A stretch of DNA of 52,867 bases from positions 1-52,867 of the forward strand of contig JBGSSS010000046.1 in NCBI GenBank assembly GCA_041736895.1. Reading direction: 5' to 3'. Position 1 is the stretch's first letter. The number at the start of each line of letters is the position of its first letter. The notes under the pieces are model-generated. The model worked only from the letters and a program-made list of their open reading frames with translations, had not been told where the DNA came from and ran no database searches. This stretch comes from JANRLT01 sp041736895 (GTDB lineage: Bacteria; Planctomycetota; Planctomycetia; Pirellulales; JALHPA01). Shown here piece after piece: positions 25,700-33,155 of this stretch. Both the position numbers and the translations under genes were made by a program.

Positions 25700-27541
25700 G
25701 TCAAAGCCAAGGAGTTTACCTCCTTGGATCTTTGCAGCATTTCGCGATTACAGTTTTTCTCATTGCAAATTCGCTCACTAATTTCCGACGATCTGTGCAA
25801 TGTCAGCGAGCGGTTGCGCGCGCAGGCGAAAGCGCGCGGCATCGAACGGGCGATCATCGATCCCCGCGGGGTGCATCCGGCGCAATACAAACGTCCTCGC
25901 GAGATCACGTTCGCCGAACTCGAAGCCGACGTCGAACGGATTGCCCGCGGGCTTGTTGCGCGCGGCGTGCAACCGGGCCAACGGCTCGCCCTGCTCGTCC
26001 CGCCGAGCATCGAATTTATCACGCTCGTCTTTGCTCTGCTCCGCAGCGGCGCGGTCGCGATCTTGATCGACCCCGGCATGGGGCGGCGGAACTTGGTCAG
26101 ATGCTTGAACGAGGCTCAGCCCACGGGGTTCATTGCAATTGAGCGGGCGCAATGGGTGCGGCGGATCCTGCGGCACAAGTTTCCGCTCGCCAAGCTCAAC
26201 ATCACCGTCGGGACGCCGCTGTTCTTCGCCGGGTACACGCTGGATCAGTTGCGTGAACTCGGCAAACAAGAAATCAAACTGCCCACCACGCAAGCCAGCG
26301 ATCCAGCGGCGATCATCTTCACCAGCGGCAGCACCGGCCCGGCCAAGGGTGTCCTCTATCGGCACCGGAACTTCGACAGCCAGGTCCAACTGATTCAGAA
26401 GCAATACAACATCCAGCCCGGCGAGATCGATGTCCCATGCTTTGCACTGTTCGGGCTATTCAATGCGGCGATGGGCGTAACGACGGTACTCCCGCAGATG
26501 GATTTTTCCCGGCCCGCGGCGTGCGATCCGAAACTGATCGTTGAAAACGCAATCGGCGAACACCACGCGACGCAGAGCTTTGCCTCGCCCGCGGTGTGGG
26601 ACAAAGTCGGGCGTTACTGCGAACAGGAACAGCTCAAGTTCCGGCATCTCCGCCGAGTCCTCAGCGCCGGCGCGCCCGTGCGCGGCGACATTCTCGAACG
26701 CATGGCACTGGTGCTGCCCGAGGACGCCGAGATGCACACGCCGTACGGCGCGACCGAGGCGTTACCCATCGCGACGATGGGTTCGCGCGAGGTATTGACC
26801 GAGACCTGGGCCAAAACCCAACAAGGGGCTGGCGTGTGCGTCGGCCGGCGCTTTGATCAAATCGAATGGCGTGTTGTACGAATTAGCGACGGCCCGCTGC
26901 CAACGATCGCCGACACCGAAGAGTTGCCGCGCGGCGAAATCGGCGAACTGATCGTCCGCGGCCCGACGGTCACGACCGAATACGTCACCCGCACGAACGC
27001 GAACGCCATGGCAAAAATCGCCGACCCCACGGGCTTCTGGCACCGGATGGGCGACGCGGGGTATGTCGATGAGCAGGATCGGTTTTGGTACTGCGGGCGG
27101 GTTTCGCATCGGGTGGTGACGCGCGACAGACATCCATCAAAAAACGGCAAAGAATTCCGTACTCGCGGCGTTACGTATTACACCGAGCAGGTTGAAGCAA
27201 TCGTCAACGAACATCCCAAAGTTCGAAGGTCGGCGCTCGTGGGAAGGAGATCGAAATTTGATCATAAAGATGTTTCACCCACCCTCATCGTTGAAGTAAC
27301 TGAACCGCCTGTGAAGCAGCTATGGGTACGGTATACACTACCAAGAAATATAAATTACACGTTAATTGAAGATGAAATTAGAAAACTACTTGCAGAACAT
27401 ACCCTGATGAAAGAAGACCACTTTAGTGTGCTTTTTTATCCGAGCTTGCCGGTTGATGTTCGTCACAATGCAAAGATCAATCGCGAGTATTTGCAGAAAT
27501 GGGCAACCACGCAGTTTGTGGAAGTTCGCAAGTACAAATAG
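25688..27541 (+). CDS. oleC: OleC-type AMP-dependent synthetase (beta-lactone synthetase)
   Basis: In long-chain olefin synthesis OleC converts the 2-alkyl-3-hydroxy acid made by OleA and OleD to a beta-lactone, using ATP. Acyl-adenylate-enzyme motifs are FTSGSTGPAKGVLYRHRNF, TPYGATEALPIATMG, GEIGELIVRGP, GDAGYVDEQDRFWYCGR, and the late lysine motif PVDVRHNAKINREYL. The frame has 617 codons from ATG 25688, but the first 15 or so codons are repeat sequence (a 7-bp array and a family I hairpin) and the conserved part begins at NVSERLRAQAK. TTG codons at 25724 (10 nt after AAGGAG) or 25763 may be the true start. Base composition turns AT-richer after about 27140. oleD follows 436 nt downstream. 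Confidence 0.88.
   Translation: MDNKVKAKEFTSLDLCSISRLQFFSLQIRSLISDDLCNVSERLRAQAKARGIERAIIDPRGVHPAQYKRPREITFAELEADVERIARGLVARGVQPGQRLALLVPPSIEFITLVFALLRSGAVAILIDPGMGRRNLVRCLNEAQPTGFIAIERAQWVRRILRHKFPLAKLNITVGTPLFFAGYTLDQLRELGKQEIKLPTTQASDPAAIIFTSGSTGPAKGVLYRHRNFDSQVQLIQKQYNIQPGEIDVPCFALFGLFNAAMGVTTVLPQMDFSRPAACDPKLIVENAIGEHHATQSFASPAVWDKVGRYCEQEQLKFRHLRRVLSAGAPVRGDILERMALVLPEDAEMHTPYGATEALPIATMGSREVLTETWAKTQQGAGVCVGRRFDQIEWRVVRISDGPLPTIADTEELPRGEIGELIVRGPTVTTEYVTRTNANAMAKIADPTGFWHRMGDAGYVDEQDRFWYCGRVSHRVVTRDRHPSKNGKEFRTRGVTYYTEQVEAIVNEHPKVRRSALVGRRSKFDHKDVSPTLIVEVTEPPVKQLWVRYTLPRNINYTLIEDEIRKLLAEHTLMKEDHFSVLFYPSLPVDVRHNAKINREYLQKWATTQFVEVRKYK
25702..25730. repeat. Family I palindrome with altered stem
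   Basis: CAAAG, then arms CCAAGGAG and CTCCTTGG around TTTAC, then ATC. Against the copies at 45059 and 51341 (arms CCCAGGGG/CCCCTGGG), two base pairs changed on both sides. It lies within the 5' end of the oleC frame. Confidence 0.85.
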
Positions 27542-27550
27542 TCACGCGAC

Positions 27551-27581
27551 GTAGCACGAGACCATTGTCTAGTGCGTCAAG
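27551..27581 (+). repeat. GTAG hairpin (family D), copy 2
   Basis: GTA, arms GCACGAGA and TCTAGTGC (one mismatch) around CCATTG, then GTCAAG. It starts 9 nt after the oleC stop. Confidence 0.88.
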
Positions 27582-27598
27582 GCTCGTTGTGATGCGTC

Positions 27599-27624
27599 TC
27601 GCTCGAAGCATGGCTTCGAGCTAC
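27599..27624 (-). repeat. GTAG hairpin (family B), copy 2
   Basis: Reverse orientation, identical to the copy that supplies the stop codon at 9152: arms GCTCGAAGC and GCTTCGAGC, loop CAT. Confidence 0.92.
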
Positions 27625-27649
27625 AGGAGGATCGACGTCTGCTCCCGTT

Positions 27650-27679
27650 CACGTTACCAAGCTGGGGCTTGGTAACGAG
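27650..27679. repeat. Family G palindrome, copy 3
   Basis: Arms CGTTACCAAGC and GCTTGGTAACG with TGGG loop, identical to the copies at 24086 and 29206. Confidence 0.93.
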
Positions 27680-27689
27680 GGTTCTTTTT

Positions 27690-27716
27690 TCGCTCGTGAT
27701 CACGGTCACGAGCTAC
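27690..27716 (-). repeat. GTAG hairpin (family A), copy 2
   Basis: Exact reverse complement of the element at 28980-29006: arms GCTCGTGA and TCACGAGC, loop CCGTGA. Confidence 0.93.
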
Positions 27717-27744
27717 GTTCGACGCATTAGCGATTTAGCGGCAC

Positions 27745-27774
27745 CCAAAGTGGCCTGCTCACCCCGTGAGCAGG
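27745..27774 (+). repeat. Family H hairpin, copy 2
   Basis: Flank CCAAAGTGG, perfect arms CCTGCTCAC and GTGAGCAGG, loop CCC. Confidence 0.92.
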
Positions 27775-27835
27775 TTCACCGCAGGACGTCGGATTTTCCC
27801 GCGTCGCGTTCACTTCGAGCGGTGACCACACATCT

Positions 27836-27865
27836 CCGACTGACGGGGTCAGTCGGCCACTTTGG
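27836..27865 (-). repeat. Family H hairpin, copy 3
   Basis: Read on the minus strand: flank CCAAAGTGG, perfect arms CCGACTGAC and GTCAGTCGG, loop CCC. The arms differ from copy 2 at several positions, each matched on the other side. Confidence 0.92.
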
Positions 27866-27948
27866 GTAGCGTGCTGGTGAAAAGCGATTAGACTTTCTTT
27901 TTGTGTCTCTTGCGTTTCTTTGTGGTTAACTGTTTCTTTAACTTCAGT

Positions 27949-27975
27949 TCGTTCGTAGCAATGGTTACGAACTAC
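27949..27975 (-). repeat. GTAG hairpin (family C) abutting the oleD start
   Basis: Minus strand: GTA, arms GTTCGTA and TACGAAC around ACCATTGC, then GA. It ends 2 nt before the oleD ATG and so occupies the ribosome-binding region. Confidence 0.9.
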
Positions 27976-27977
27976 TT

Positions 27978-28976
27978 ATGCGCGTTCTCGTCACCGGCGG
28001 CGGCGGATTTTTGGGACGGGCAATCGTCGCGCAATTGCTCGCGCGCGGGGATTCCGTGCGCGTGTTGGGCCGCGGAACATATCCCGACCTGGCCGCGCAG
28101 GGCGTAGAAATCTGCCAATGCAATCTCCGTTATGACGGAGAAACATTGCTCAACTCGGTTGTAGGGTGTGATGCGGTGATCCATAGCGCTGCGATCGCGG
28201 GCATTTGGGGGCCGTGGCAAGAATATTACAGCACCAACACTGGGGCAACGACGGATTTGCTAACAGCCTGCCGTATGCACGGTGTTTCGCGACTCGTCTA
28301 CACCAGTAGCCCCAGTGTTGTCTTCGACGCGGCCGATCAAGCCGGCATCAACGAGTCGACGCCCTATCCGACGCGTTGGCTCGCGCATTACCCACATACG
28401 AAAGCCCTGGCCGAACAAGCGGTCCTCGCGGCGAATGGGCGAAGCGGCTTGCTCACCTGCGCCTTGCGGCCACATTTGATCTGGGGACCGGGCGATACGC
28501 AGTTGGTTCCTCGGTTGCTCGAACGAGCGCGGAGCGGCAAACTGCGGCGCGTTGGCGACGGGAAGAACCTGATCGATATGATCTACGTCGACAACGCGGC
28601 GGAGGCTCATCTGCAAGCCCTCGACGCACTCGTGCCAGGGTCGCCCGTCTGTGGCCGAGCGTATTTTTTGAGCCAAGGCGAGCCGGTGAATTGCTGGGAC
28701 TGGATCAACGAGCTGCTGGCGCTCGACGGCCAGCCACCGCTCAAGAAATCGATCTCGCTCAACGCGGCTTGGCGGATCGGCGCGGTGTTCGAAGGGATCT
28801 ACAAAGTCCTCGGCCTCAAATCAGAACCGCGGATGACACGGTTTCTTGCCGCGCAGCTCGGCTACGCGCACTACTACGACATCTCGCGTGCGAAGAATGA
28901 CTTCGGCTACCAGCCGCGAGTCTCGACCGAAGAAGGGATGCGTCGCCTCGGGGAATGGTTACGCCGGCGCGTGTGA
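27978..28976 (+). CDS. oleD: OleD-type NADPH-dependent 2-alkyl-3-oxoalkanoate reductase
   Basis: 332 residues, a short-chain dehydrogenase of the 3-beta-HSD/extended class. N-terminal Rossmann motif TGGGGFLG (6-13), Ser in VYTSSPSVVF (about 110-113) and YPHTK (Tyr138, Lys142) as the catalytic pair. It reduces the beta-keto acid made by OleA; OleC, encoded upstream, acts on the product. The two genes side by side are what identifies both as olefin-pathway enzymes, since the SDR family is broad. oleA and oleB are not in the window. A GTAG hairpin sits directly before the ATG and another begins 3 nt after the TGA. Confidence 0.88.
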   Translation: MRVLVTGGGGFLGRAIVAQLLARGDSVRVLGRGTYPDLAAQGVEICQCNLRYDGETLLNSVVGCDAVIHSAAIAGIWGPWQEYYSTNTGATTDLLTACRMHGVSRLVYTSSPSVVFDAADQAGINESTPYPTRWLAHYPHTKALAEQAVLAANGRSGLLTCALRPHLIWGPGDTQLVPRLLERARSGKLRRVGDGKNLIDMIYVDNAAEAHLQALDALVPGSPVCGRAYFLSQGEPVNCWDWINELLALDGQPPLKKSISLNAAWRIGAVFEGIYKVLGLKSEPRMTRFLAAQLGYAHYYDISRAKNDFGYQPRVSTEEGMRRLGEWLRRRV

Positions 28977-28979
28977 CCC

Positions 28980-29006
28980 GTAGCTCGTGACCGTGATCAC
29001 GAGCGA
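28980..29006 (+). repeat. GTAG hairpin (family A), copy 1
   Basis: GTA, arms GCTCGTGA and TCACGAGC around CCGTGA, then GA. It begins 3 nt after the oleD stop. Confidence 0.93.
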
Positions 29007-29081
29007 ACCGAACAAGAAGACAGTTGCATTTCCTTGGCGCTCTTTGCGGCCTTCTGTTCAATCCGTCTTTTCGCTTTCCGC

Positions 29082-29108
29082 TCGTTCGTAGCAAAGGCTA
29101 CGAACTAC
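29082..29108 (-). repeat. GTAG hairpin (family C), copy 2
   Basis: Minus strand: GTA, perfect arms GTTCGTAGC and GCTACGAAC, loop CTTT, then GA. Confidence 0.9.
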
Positions 29109-29205
29109 TAATGGTGTCTCTGTGCCGCTCTGAATTTTCTCCGTTTCTCTGTGTTTTGTATTTTGCAATTTGCAATGACTGCGAAATAGCGAGTCCCGCG
29201 ACGAG

Positions 29206-29235
29206 CACGTTACCAAGCTGGGGCTTGGTAACGAG
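29206..29235. repeat. Family G palindrome, copy 4
   Basis: Arms CGTTACCAAGC and GCTTGGTAACG, loop TGGG. Confidence 0.93.
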
Positions 29236-29561
29236 GTTGATAGTTGACTTCCTGGCTTACGTCGCGGGCTTTTATTCGCCGACACAGCTCCGCGCTATAC
29301 GGGATAAGACTGAACACTATCCCTGCGGCGTTCGTTTAGAGAATGCCACACGTTGCCACCGCGTGTTGAACTTTCGCAACGTGACTCTGGCCAAAGCAAC
29401 TGAAAAATCCCGCCGAAAAACTGCGTAAACTGCTGCAAATTCACGAGTTAGAGCGATCCCGCGAGGACGCTAGCCAGCCCTGGCATCGGACCTGCCTTTA
29501 GAGAAAGCATCCCCCTCAACTCTGGTTCGGTGCGATTGAATCCTCGCCTTTGGAGTTACCC
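29236..29561. other. Leader region of the sigma-factor gene
   Basis: About 325 bases without a gene or repeat element. A promoter for the sigma-factor gene is expected here; no clear boxes are claimed. Confidence 0.4.
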
Positions 29562-31289
29562 TTGAGCCGCATCCGCAAAACAGCCCGCCCGACGCCGCAA
29601 CGCCGCTCGCCCGCCGCCAACCGCCTGCCCGTCGTTGGTCTCAAGCCCACGGCCAAGGCCCCCGCCAAGCCGGCCGTCAAAGCTCCCGCCAAAGGGAAGG
29701 GCAAGTCGGCCGACCTGATTGCCGACGATTTGTTTGATGACGATGGCGACGCCGTCGAAGTCCATCTCCCCGGTTGGGATCGCGAAGCGGCTCCGGTCTT
29801 CCCGCTGACCGTTGCGGCGATCGACGAAGACGAAGATGAAGACGACGATCTGACCAGCGTCGATCGTGCTTCGGGCGATGACGAAGAACACATCGACGAC
29901 CCGATCCGCATGTACCTGATGCAGATGGGCGAGATCTCGCTGTTGAATCGCGGCGAAGAAATTGCCTCGGCCAAGCAGATCGCATGGACTCGTCTTCGCT
30001 TCCGCCAGACGATGCTCGCCAGCGACTTCTTACTCCGCGGCGCGGCGGCATTGCTGACGAAGGTCAAGGAAGGCAAGCTCCGCCTCGATCGCACGATCGA
30101 AGTCTCGGTCACCAACACGACCGAAAAGAAGAACATCCTCAAACGTCTGACGCCGAACCTGCACACGCTCGAACACTTGCTGCGGGCCAATGCTCGCGAC
30201 TTCGCTGTGGCGATCAGCAAATCTCACAAGGCTAAGGAGCGCCGTCTGGCGTGGAAGGCTTTGATCCGCCGCCGTTACAAAGCGGTCCGCTTGATCGAAG
30301 AAATGAACCTGCGTTACAGCCGCTTGCAGCCGCTGTGGGACAAGCTGCGTGAATTGTCACAACGGATGACCTCGCTGCGTCAACAACTGCTGAGCAAGCC
30401 GGCGAATGCGGCCGAGATTCGCAGCGAACTACGCGGCCTGATGAAGATGACGCTCGAAAGCCCGAGCACTCTCGCTCGCCGCATCGGCAAGACAAGTGAT
30501 TTTCAACAGCAATACGATGCGGCCAAGCGGGTCCTCTCGGCCGGCAACCTGCGCTTGGTTGTCTCGATCGCCAAGAAATACCGCAATCGCGGCATGTCGT
30601 TCCTCGACCTGATCCAAGAAGGCAACACCGGTCTGATGCGTGCCGTTGACAAGTTCGAGCACGCTCGCGGGTTCAAGTTCAGCACCTACGCCACTTGGTG
30701 GATTCGCCAGGCGATCACCCGGGCGATTGCCGATCAAAGCCGGACGATCCGTCTGCCGGTCCACATGATCGACAGCCTGAGCCGCGTGCGCAATGCGCAA
30801 CGCGACATCCTGCAAGAAACCGGCCGCGAAGCGAGTGTCGAAGAAGCCGCGCAGCTTGCGGGACTCAGCATCGAAGACACCAAGTGCATCCTCAAGATGA
30901 CCCGTTCGCCGCTGTCTCTCGACCAATCGGTTGGCGAACACGACGACAATTTCTTTGGCGAGTTCCTCGAAGATCATCGCAAGGACGACCCGTTGCACGA
31001 TGTGAATCGCGCGGCGCTCAAGGAACGGATCGGTGAAGTGCTGGAACAACTGAACTACCGTGAACGCGAAATTCTCCGCCTGCGATACGGCCTGGCTGAT
31101 GGTTACGCTTACACGCTCGAAGAAGTCGGGCAGATTTTTCAAGTGACCCGCGAACGCGTTCGCCAGATTGAAAGCAAGGCAGTCCGCAAGCTGCAACAAC
31201 CGCAGCGCAATCAAGGGCTGATCAGCTTCATGGATGGCTACGATCCCCTGGCGATGAACGCCGGTCCGGTCGTTGGCAGCAACGGGTAA
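29562..31289 (+). CDS. rpoD: Primary-type sigma-70 factor (RpoD/SigA family)
   Basis: 575 residues with a TTG start at 29562, chosen because GGAG lies 6 nt before it; a TTG four codons upstream is the alternative. The basic Ala/Pro/Lys-rich N-terminus and acidic stretch (DEDEDEDDDL) precede region 1.2 (DDPIRMYLMQMGEI). A long non-conserved region follows, then region 2 (LVVSIAKKYRNRGMSFLDLI and KFSTYATWWIRQAITRAI), region 3 (IRLPVHMID, REASVEEAAQLAGLS) and region 4 (REREILRLRYGL, TLEEVGQIFQVTRERVRQIE). All promoter-recognition elements are intact, so it should direct RNA polymerase; whether it is the essential or an alternative group-2 factor cannot be told. A strong terminator follows. Confidence 0.92.
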   Translation: MSRIRKTARPTPQRRSPAANRLPVVGLKPTAKAPAKPAVKAPAKGKGKSADLIADDLFDDDGDAVEVHLPGWDREAAPVFPLTVAAIDEDEDEDDDLTSVDRASGDDEEHIDDPIRMYLMQMGEISLLNRGEEIASAKQIAWTRLRFRQTMLASDFLLRGAAALLTKVKEGKLRLDRTIEVSVTNTTEKKNILKRLTPNLHTLEHLLRANARDFAVAISKSHKAKERRLAWKALIRRRYKAVRLIEEMNLRYSRLQPLWDKLRELSQRMTSLRQQLLSKPANAAEIRSELRGLMKMTLESPSTLARRIGKTSDFQQQYDAAKRVLSAGNLRLVVSIAKKYRNRGMSFLDLIQEGNTGLMRAVDKFEHARGFKFSTYATWWIRQAITRAIADQSRTIRLPVHMIDSLSRVRNAQRDILQETGREASVEEAAQLAGLSIEDTKCILKMTRSPLSLDQSVGEHDDNFFGEFLEDHRKDDPLHDVNRAALKERIGEVLEQLNYREREILRLRYGLADGYAYTLEEVGQIFQVTRERVRQIESKAVRKLQQPQRNQGLISFMDGYDPLAMNAGPVVGSNG

Positions 31290-31340
31290 ACAAAAATCGA
31301 CGCACAAGCACCCACCCGCTTGCGTCTTAGCGATTCCCAA

Positions 31341-31372
31341 AACGCCCCGTAACACACGGGGCGTTACTTTTT
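31341..31372 (+). terminator. Intrinsic terminator of the sigma-factor gene
   Basis: 10-bp stem AACGCCCCGT with ACGGGGCGTT, loop AACAC, then TAC... with five T. An imperfect hairpin (GACGC...GCGTC) lies just before it, near 31299-31328. Confidence 0.88.
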
Positions 31373-31475
31373 CATCGCGATGACTCAAGCACGAGGGTGG
31401 TTCCTTTTTAGTTCATCGTGTACGATCAACGGCAGTCTTTTCTTGTCATTTTCTAAATTGCAAGGGCAATCCGCG

Positions 31476-32078
31476 ATGCTGACGTACCCGATCAAGATGA
31501 CCTTCAAGATCATGGCGCTTGCGCCGCAGATCTATGTGACCGACGCCGCGGGAAATTCTGTCTTTTACGTCAAGCAGAAGCTCTTCAAGCTCAAAGAAAA
31601 CGTCCAGGTCTTTCGCGACGACACGCAAAGCCAGTTGCTCTTTACGATCCAAGCCGATCGGATCATCGACTGGTCGGCGAAGTATCATATTCGCGACGCG
31701 GCGGGCAACGAGCTCGCCGCCATCAAGCGGCACGGGATGAAGTCGATGTGGCGGGCGCGTTACGACCTGGTCAATGGAGATCAGACCGAGTTCGAGGTCG
31801 CCGAGAAAAGTGTCTTCACGCGGTTCATGGACGGCATGTTCGGCGAGATTCCGATCCTCGGCTTGTTCACCGGATACGTCTTTAACCCGACGTATCTGAT
31901 CATGCACGCCAGCGGACCCAAGGCAGGTCAGCTCGCAATGGAGGTCACCAAGAAACCGTCGTTCCTGGCGCGTAACTTTTGGATGCAATTGCACGATCAA
32001 CAACTGCCTGAAATCGACCAAGCCAAGATTATTCTCGGCGTGCTGATGGTGGCGCTGCTGGAACGGATGCGCGGATAG
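31476..32078 (+). CDS. LURP-one-related (YxjI/DUF567-like) protein
   Basis: 200 residues from the ATG at 31476, giving MLTYPIKMTFKIMALAPQIYV; the frame is open 96 nt further upstream but that part overlaps a terminator. The pattern VTDAAGNSVFYVKQKLFKLKENVQVFRD followed by repeating beta strands (LLFTIQADRIIDWSAKYHIRD) is that of the Tubby-like LURP-one-related fold, which in bacteria is of unknown function and may bind membrane lipid. A Gly/Phe-rich loop (FGEIPILGLFTGYVFNPTYL) could touch the membrane. The TAG stop is the centre of a small palindrome, GCGGA-TAG-TCCGC. Confidence 0.8.
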   Translation: MLTYPIKMTFKIMALAPQIYVTDAAGNSVFYVKQKLFKLKENVQVFRDDTQSQLLFTIQADRIIDWSAKYHIRDAAGNELAAIKRHGMKSMWRARYDLVNGDQTEFEVAEKSVFTRFMDGMFGEIPILGLFTGYVFNPTYLIMHASGPKAGQLAMEVTKKPSFLARNFWMQLHDQQLPEIDQAKIILGVLMVALLERMRG

Positions 32079-32091
32079 TCCGCAACATTGC

Positions 32092-32118
32092 CAATTGTCC
32101 ATTATCAATTATCCATTA
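32092..32118 (-). repeat. Tandem 7-bp repeat before the DUF309 gene
   Basis: CAATTG, TCCATTA, TCAATTA, TCCATTA, the inverse of the CAATKGA family. It ends 4 nt before the next start codon. Confidence 0.85.
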
Positions 32119-32122
32119 CTTC

Positions 32123-32512
32123 ATGTACGATCCGCGCTACCTCGAGGGCATTGAGCATTTCAACGTCTGCGACTTCTACGAAGCGCATGACGTCTGGGAA
32201 GAACTCTGGACCGACTATCGCGGCCCGTCGCGGACGTATTATCAAGGAATGATCCAAGCGGCCGTCGGCTTGTTTCATTTCGGCAACGGCAACATCCGCG
32301 GCGCGAAGAAACTCTACTACAGCGTCAAGAATTATCTTGAACCGTTCCGGCCTAAGCACTTAGGACTCGATCTCGAGAAGTTCCTGAGCGAGTTCGACCG
32401 TTGCTTCGCGCCGGTCATCGCTAGCACCGAGGAGTATCCCGAAATCGAGATCGATCCCGAGACGATTCCGGAGATCCATCTCGACCCGCCGCCGGGGGCG
32501 GAAGAAGAGTAG
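32123..32512 (+). CDS. DUF309 family protein
   Basis: 129 residues. Family landmarks are FNVCDFYEAHDVWEELW (about 12-28) and YYQGMIQAAVGLFHFGNGN with the following GAKKLYYSVKNYL, the helical core of DUF309. Its EAHxxWE histidine and glutamates look like a metal or ligand site, but the reaction is unknown. The C-terminal tail is acidic (EEYPEIEIDPETIPEIHLD). A 7-bp repeat array lies where the ribosome-binding site should be, and the TAG stop belongs to a GTAG hairpin. Confidence 0.88.
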   Translation: MYDPRYLEGIEHFNVCDFYEAHDVWEELWTDYRGPSRTYYQGMIQAAVGLFHFGNGNIRGAKKLYYSVKNYLEPFRPKHLGLDLEKFLSEFDRCFAPVIASTEEYPEIEIDPETIPEIHLDPPPGAEEE

Positions 32513-32539
32513 CACGAGACCGCGATCTCGTGCGTCAAG
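32509..32539 (+). repeat. GTAG hairpin (family D) overlapping a stop codon
   Basis: GTA, arms GCACGAGA and TCTCGTGC around CCGCGA, then GTCAAG. Its TAG is the stop of the DUF309 gene (32510-32512). Confidence 0.93.
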
Positions 32540-32603
32540 ACTTGCAGTACTGCACTGTACTTCGTCGACCGAACAAGTGCCCGACTCACATTGAGAATTT
32601 CCC

Positions 32604-33056
32604 ATGTCGGAACATACTTTAGACGAAGCTTTACATGGTCAGATTCGCGAGTTCTGCGCGAAAGGTGACGCCTTGGCGGAGCAACGCGAATTCGAAAAGG
32701 CGTTTGGGTATTATCGAGACGCGCTGAATCTTGTTCCTGAGCCAATGGAGGATTGGGAGGCCACGACTTGGATTTTGGCGGCAATCGGCGACCTTTACTT
32801 TCTTGACCACAAATTTGAAAAATGTCTTCGAGTATTTGAAGATGCAATTCATTGTCCAGGTGGCTTGGGAAACCCCTTCATTCATCTTCGGCTAGGTCAG
32901 TGCCAATATGAACTTGGCAGTCCCGAACGCGCCGCCGATGAGTTGACACGCGCTTACATGGGCGGGGGGCGCGAATTACTAGAACAAGATGATCCCAAAT
33001 ACCTCCAGTTCTTGGAAACCCGTCTAAAGCCTCCGAATGGTCAGTCTGGTCTTTGA
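32604..33056 (+). CDS. Tetratricopeptide-like protein, possible immunity protein
   Basis: 150 residues, mostly helical. TPR-like pairs are KAFGYYRDALNLVPEP, KCLRVFEDAIHCPGGLGNPF, and YELGSPERAADELTRAYMGGG, ending DDPKYLQFLETRL. This arrangement, with GNPFIHLRLGQCQ, resembles small TPR proteins often found beside contact-dependent or RHS toxins, where they may neutralise the toxin. No toxin gene is visible nearby, so that role is inference only. GC content is lower than in neighbouring genes. Confidence 0.75.
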   Translation: MSEHTLDEALHGQIREFCAKGDALAEQREFEKAFGYYRDALNLVPEPMEDWEATTWILAAIGDLYFLDHKFEKCLRVFEDAIHCPGGLGNPFIHLRLGQCQYELGSPERAADELTRAYMGGGRELLEQDDPKYLQFLETRLKPPNGQSGL

Positions 33057-33132
33057 TTTGGCAGCCGATAAAGCATGCAGTGCAACATACGATTGTTGCT
33101 TTACATTTTTTGCGTGGACATTGAGCTCACGT

Positions 33133-33155
33133 CGTTGCGGCTCAGCGGCACCTAC
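33133..33155 (-). repeat. GTAG hairpin directly after a stop codon
   Basis: On the minus strand GTAGG is followed by TGCCGCT and AGCCGCA arms with one mismatch. It begins immediately after the TAA stop (33156-33158) of the lipoate ligase gene. Confidence 0.75.

Noticed and set aside
27551..29235. Hairpins as ordinary intrinsic terminators
   Set aside because: Most lack a T-run, occur on both strands, and two lie directly at start codons; a general terminator role does not fit.
32604..33056. Toxin-immunity locus around the TPR protein
   Set aside because: No toxin gene is adjacent; only the resemblance of the protein remains.
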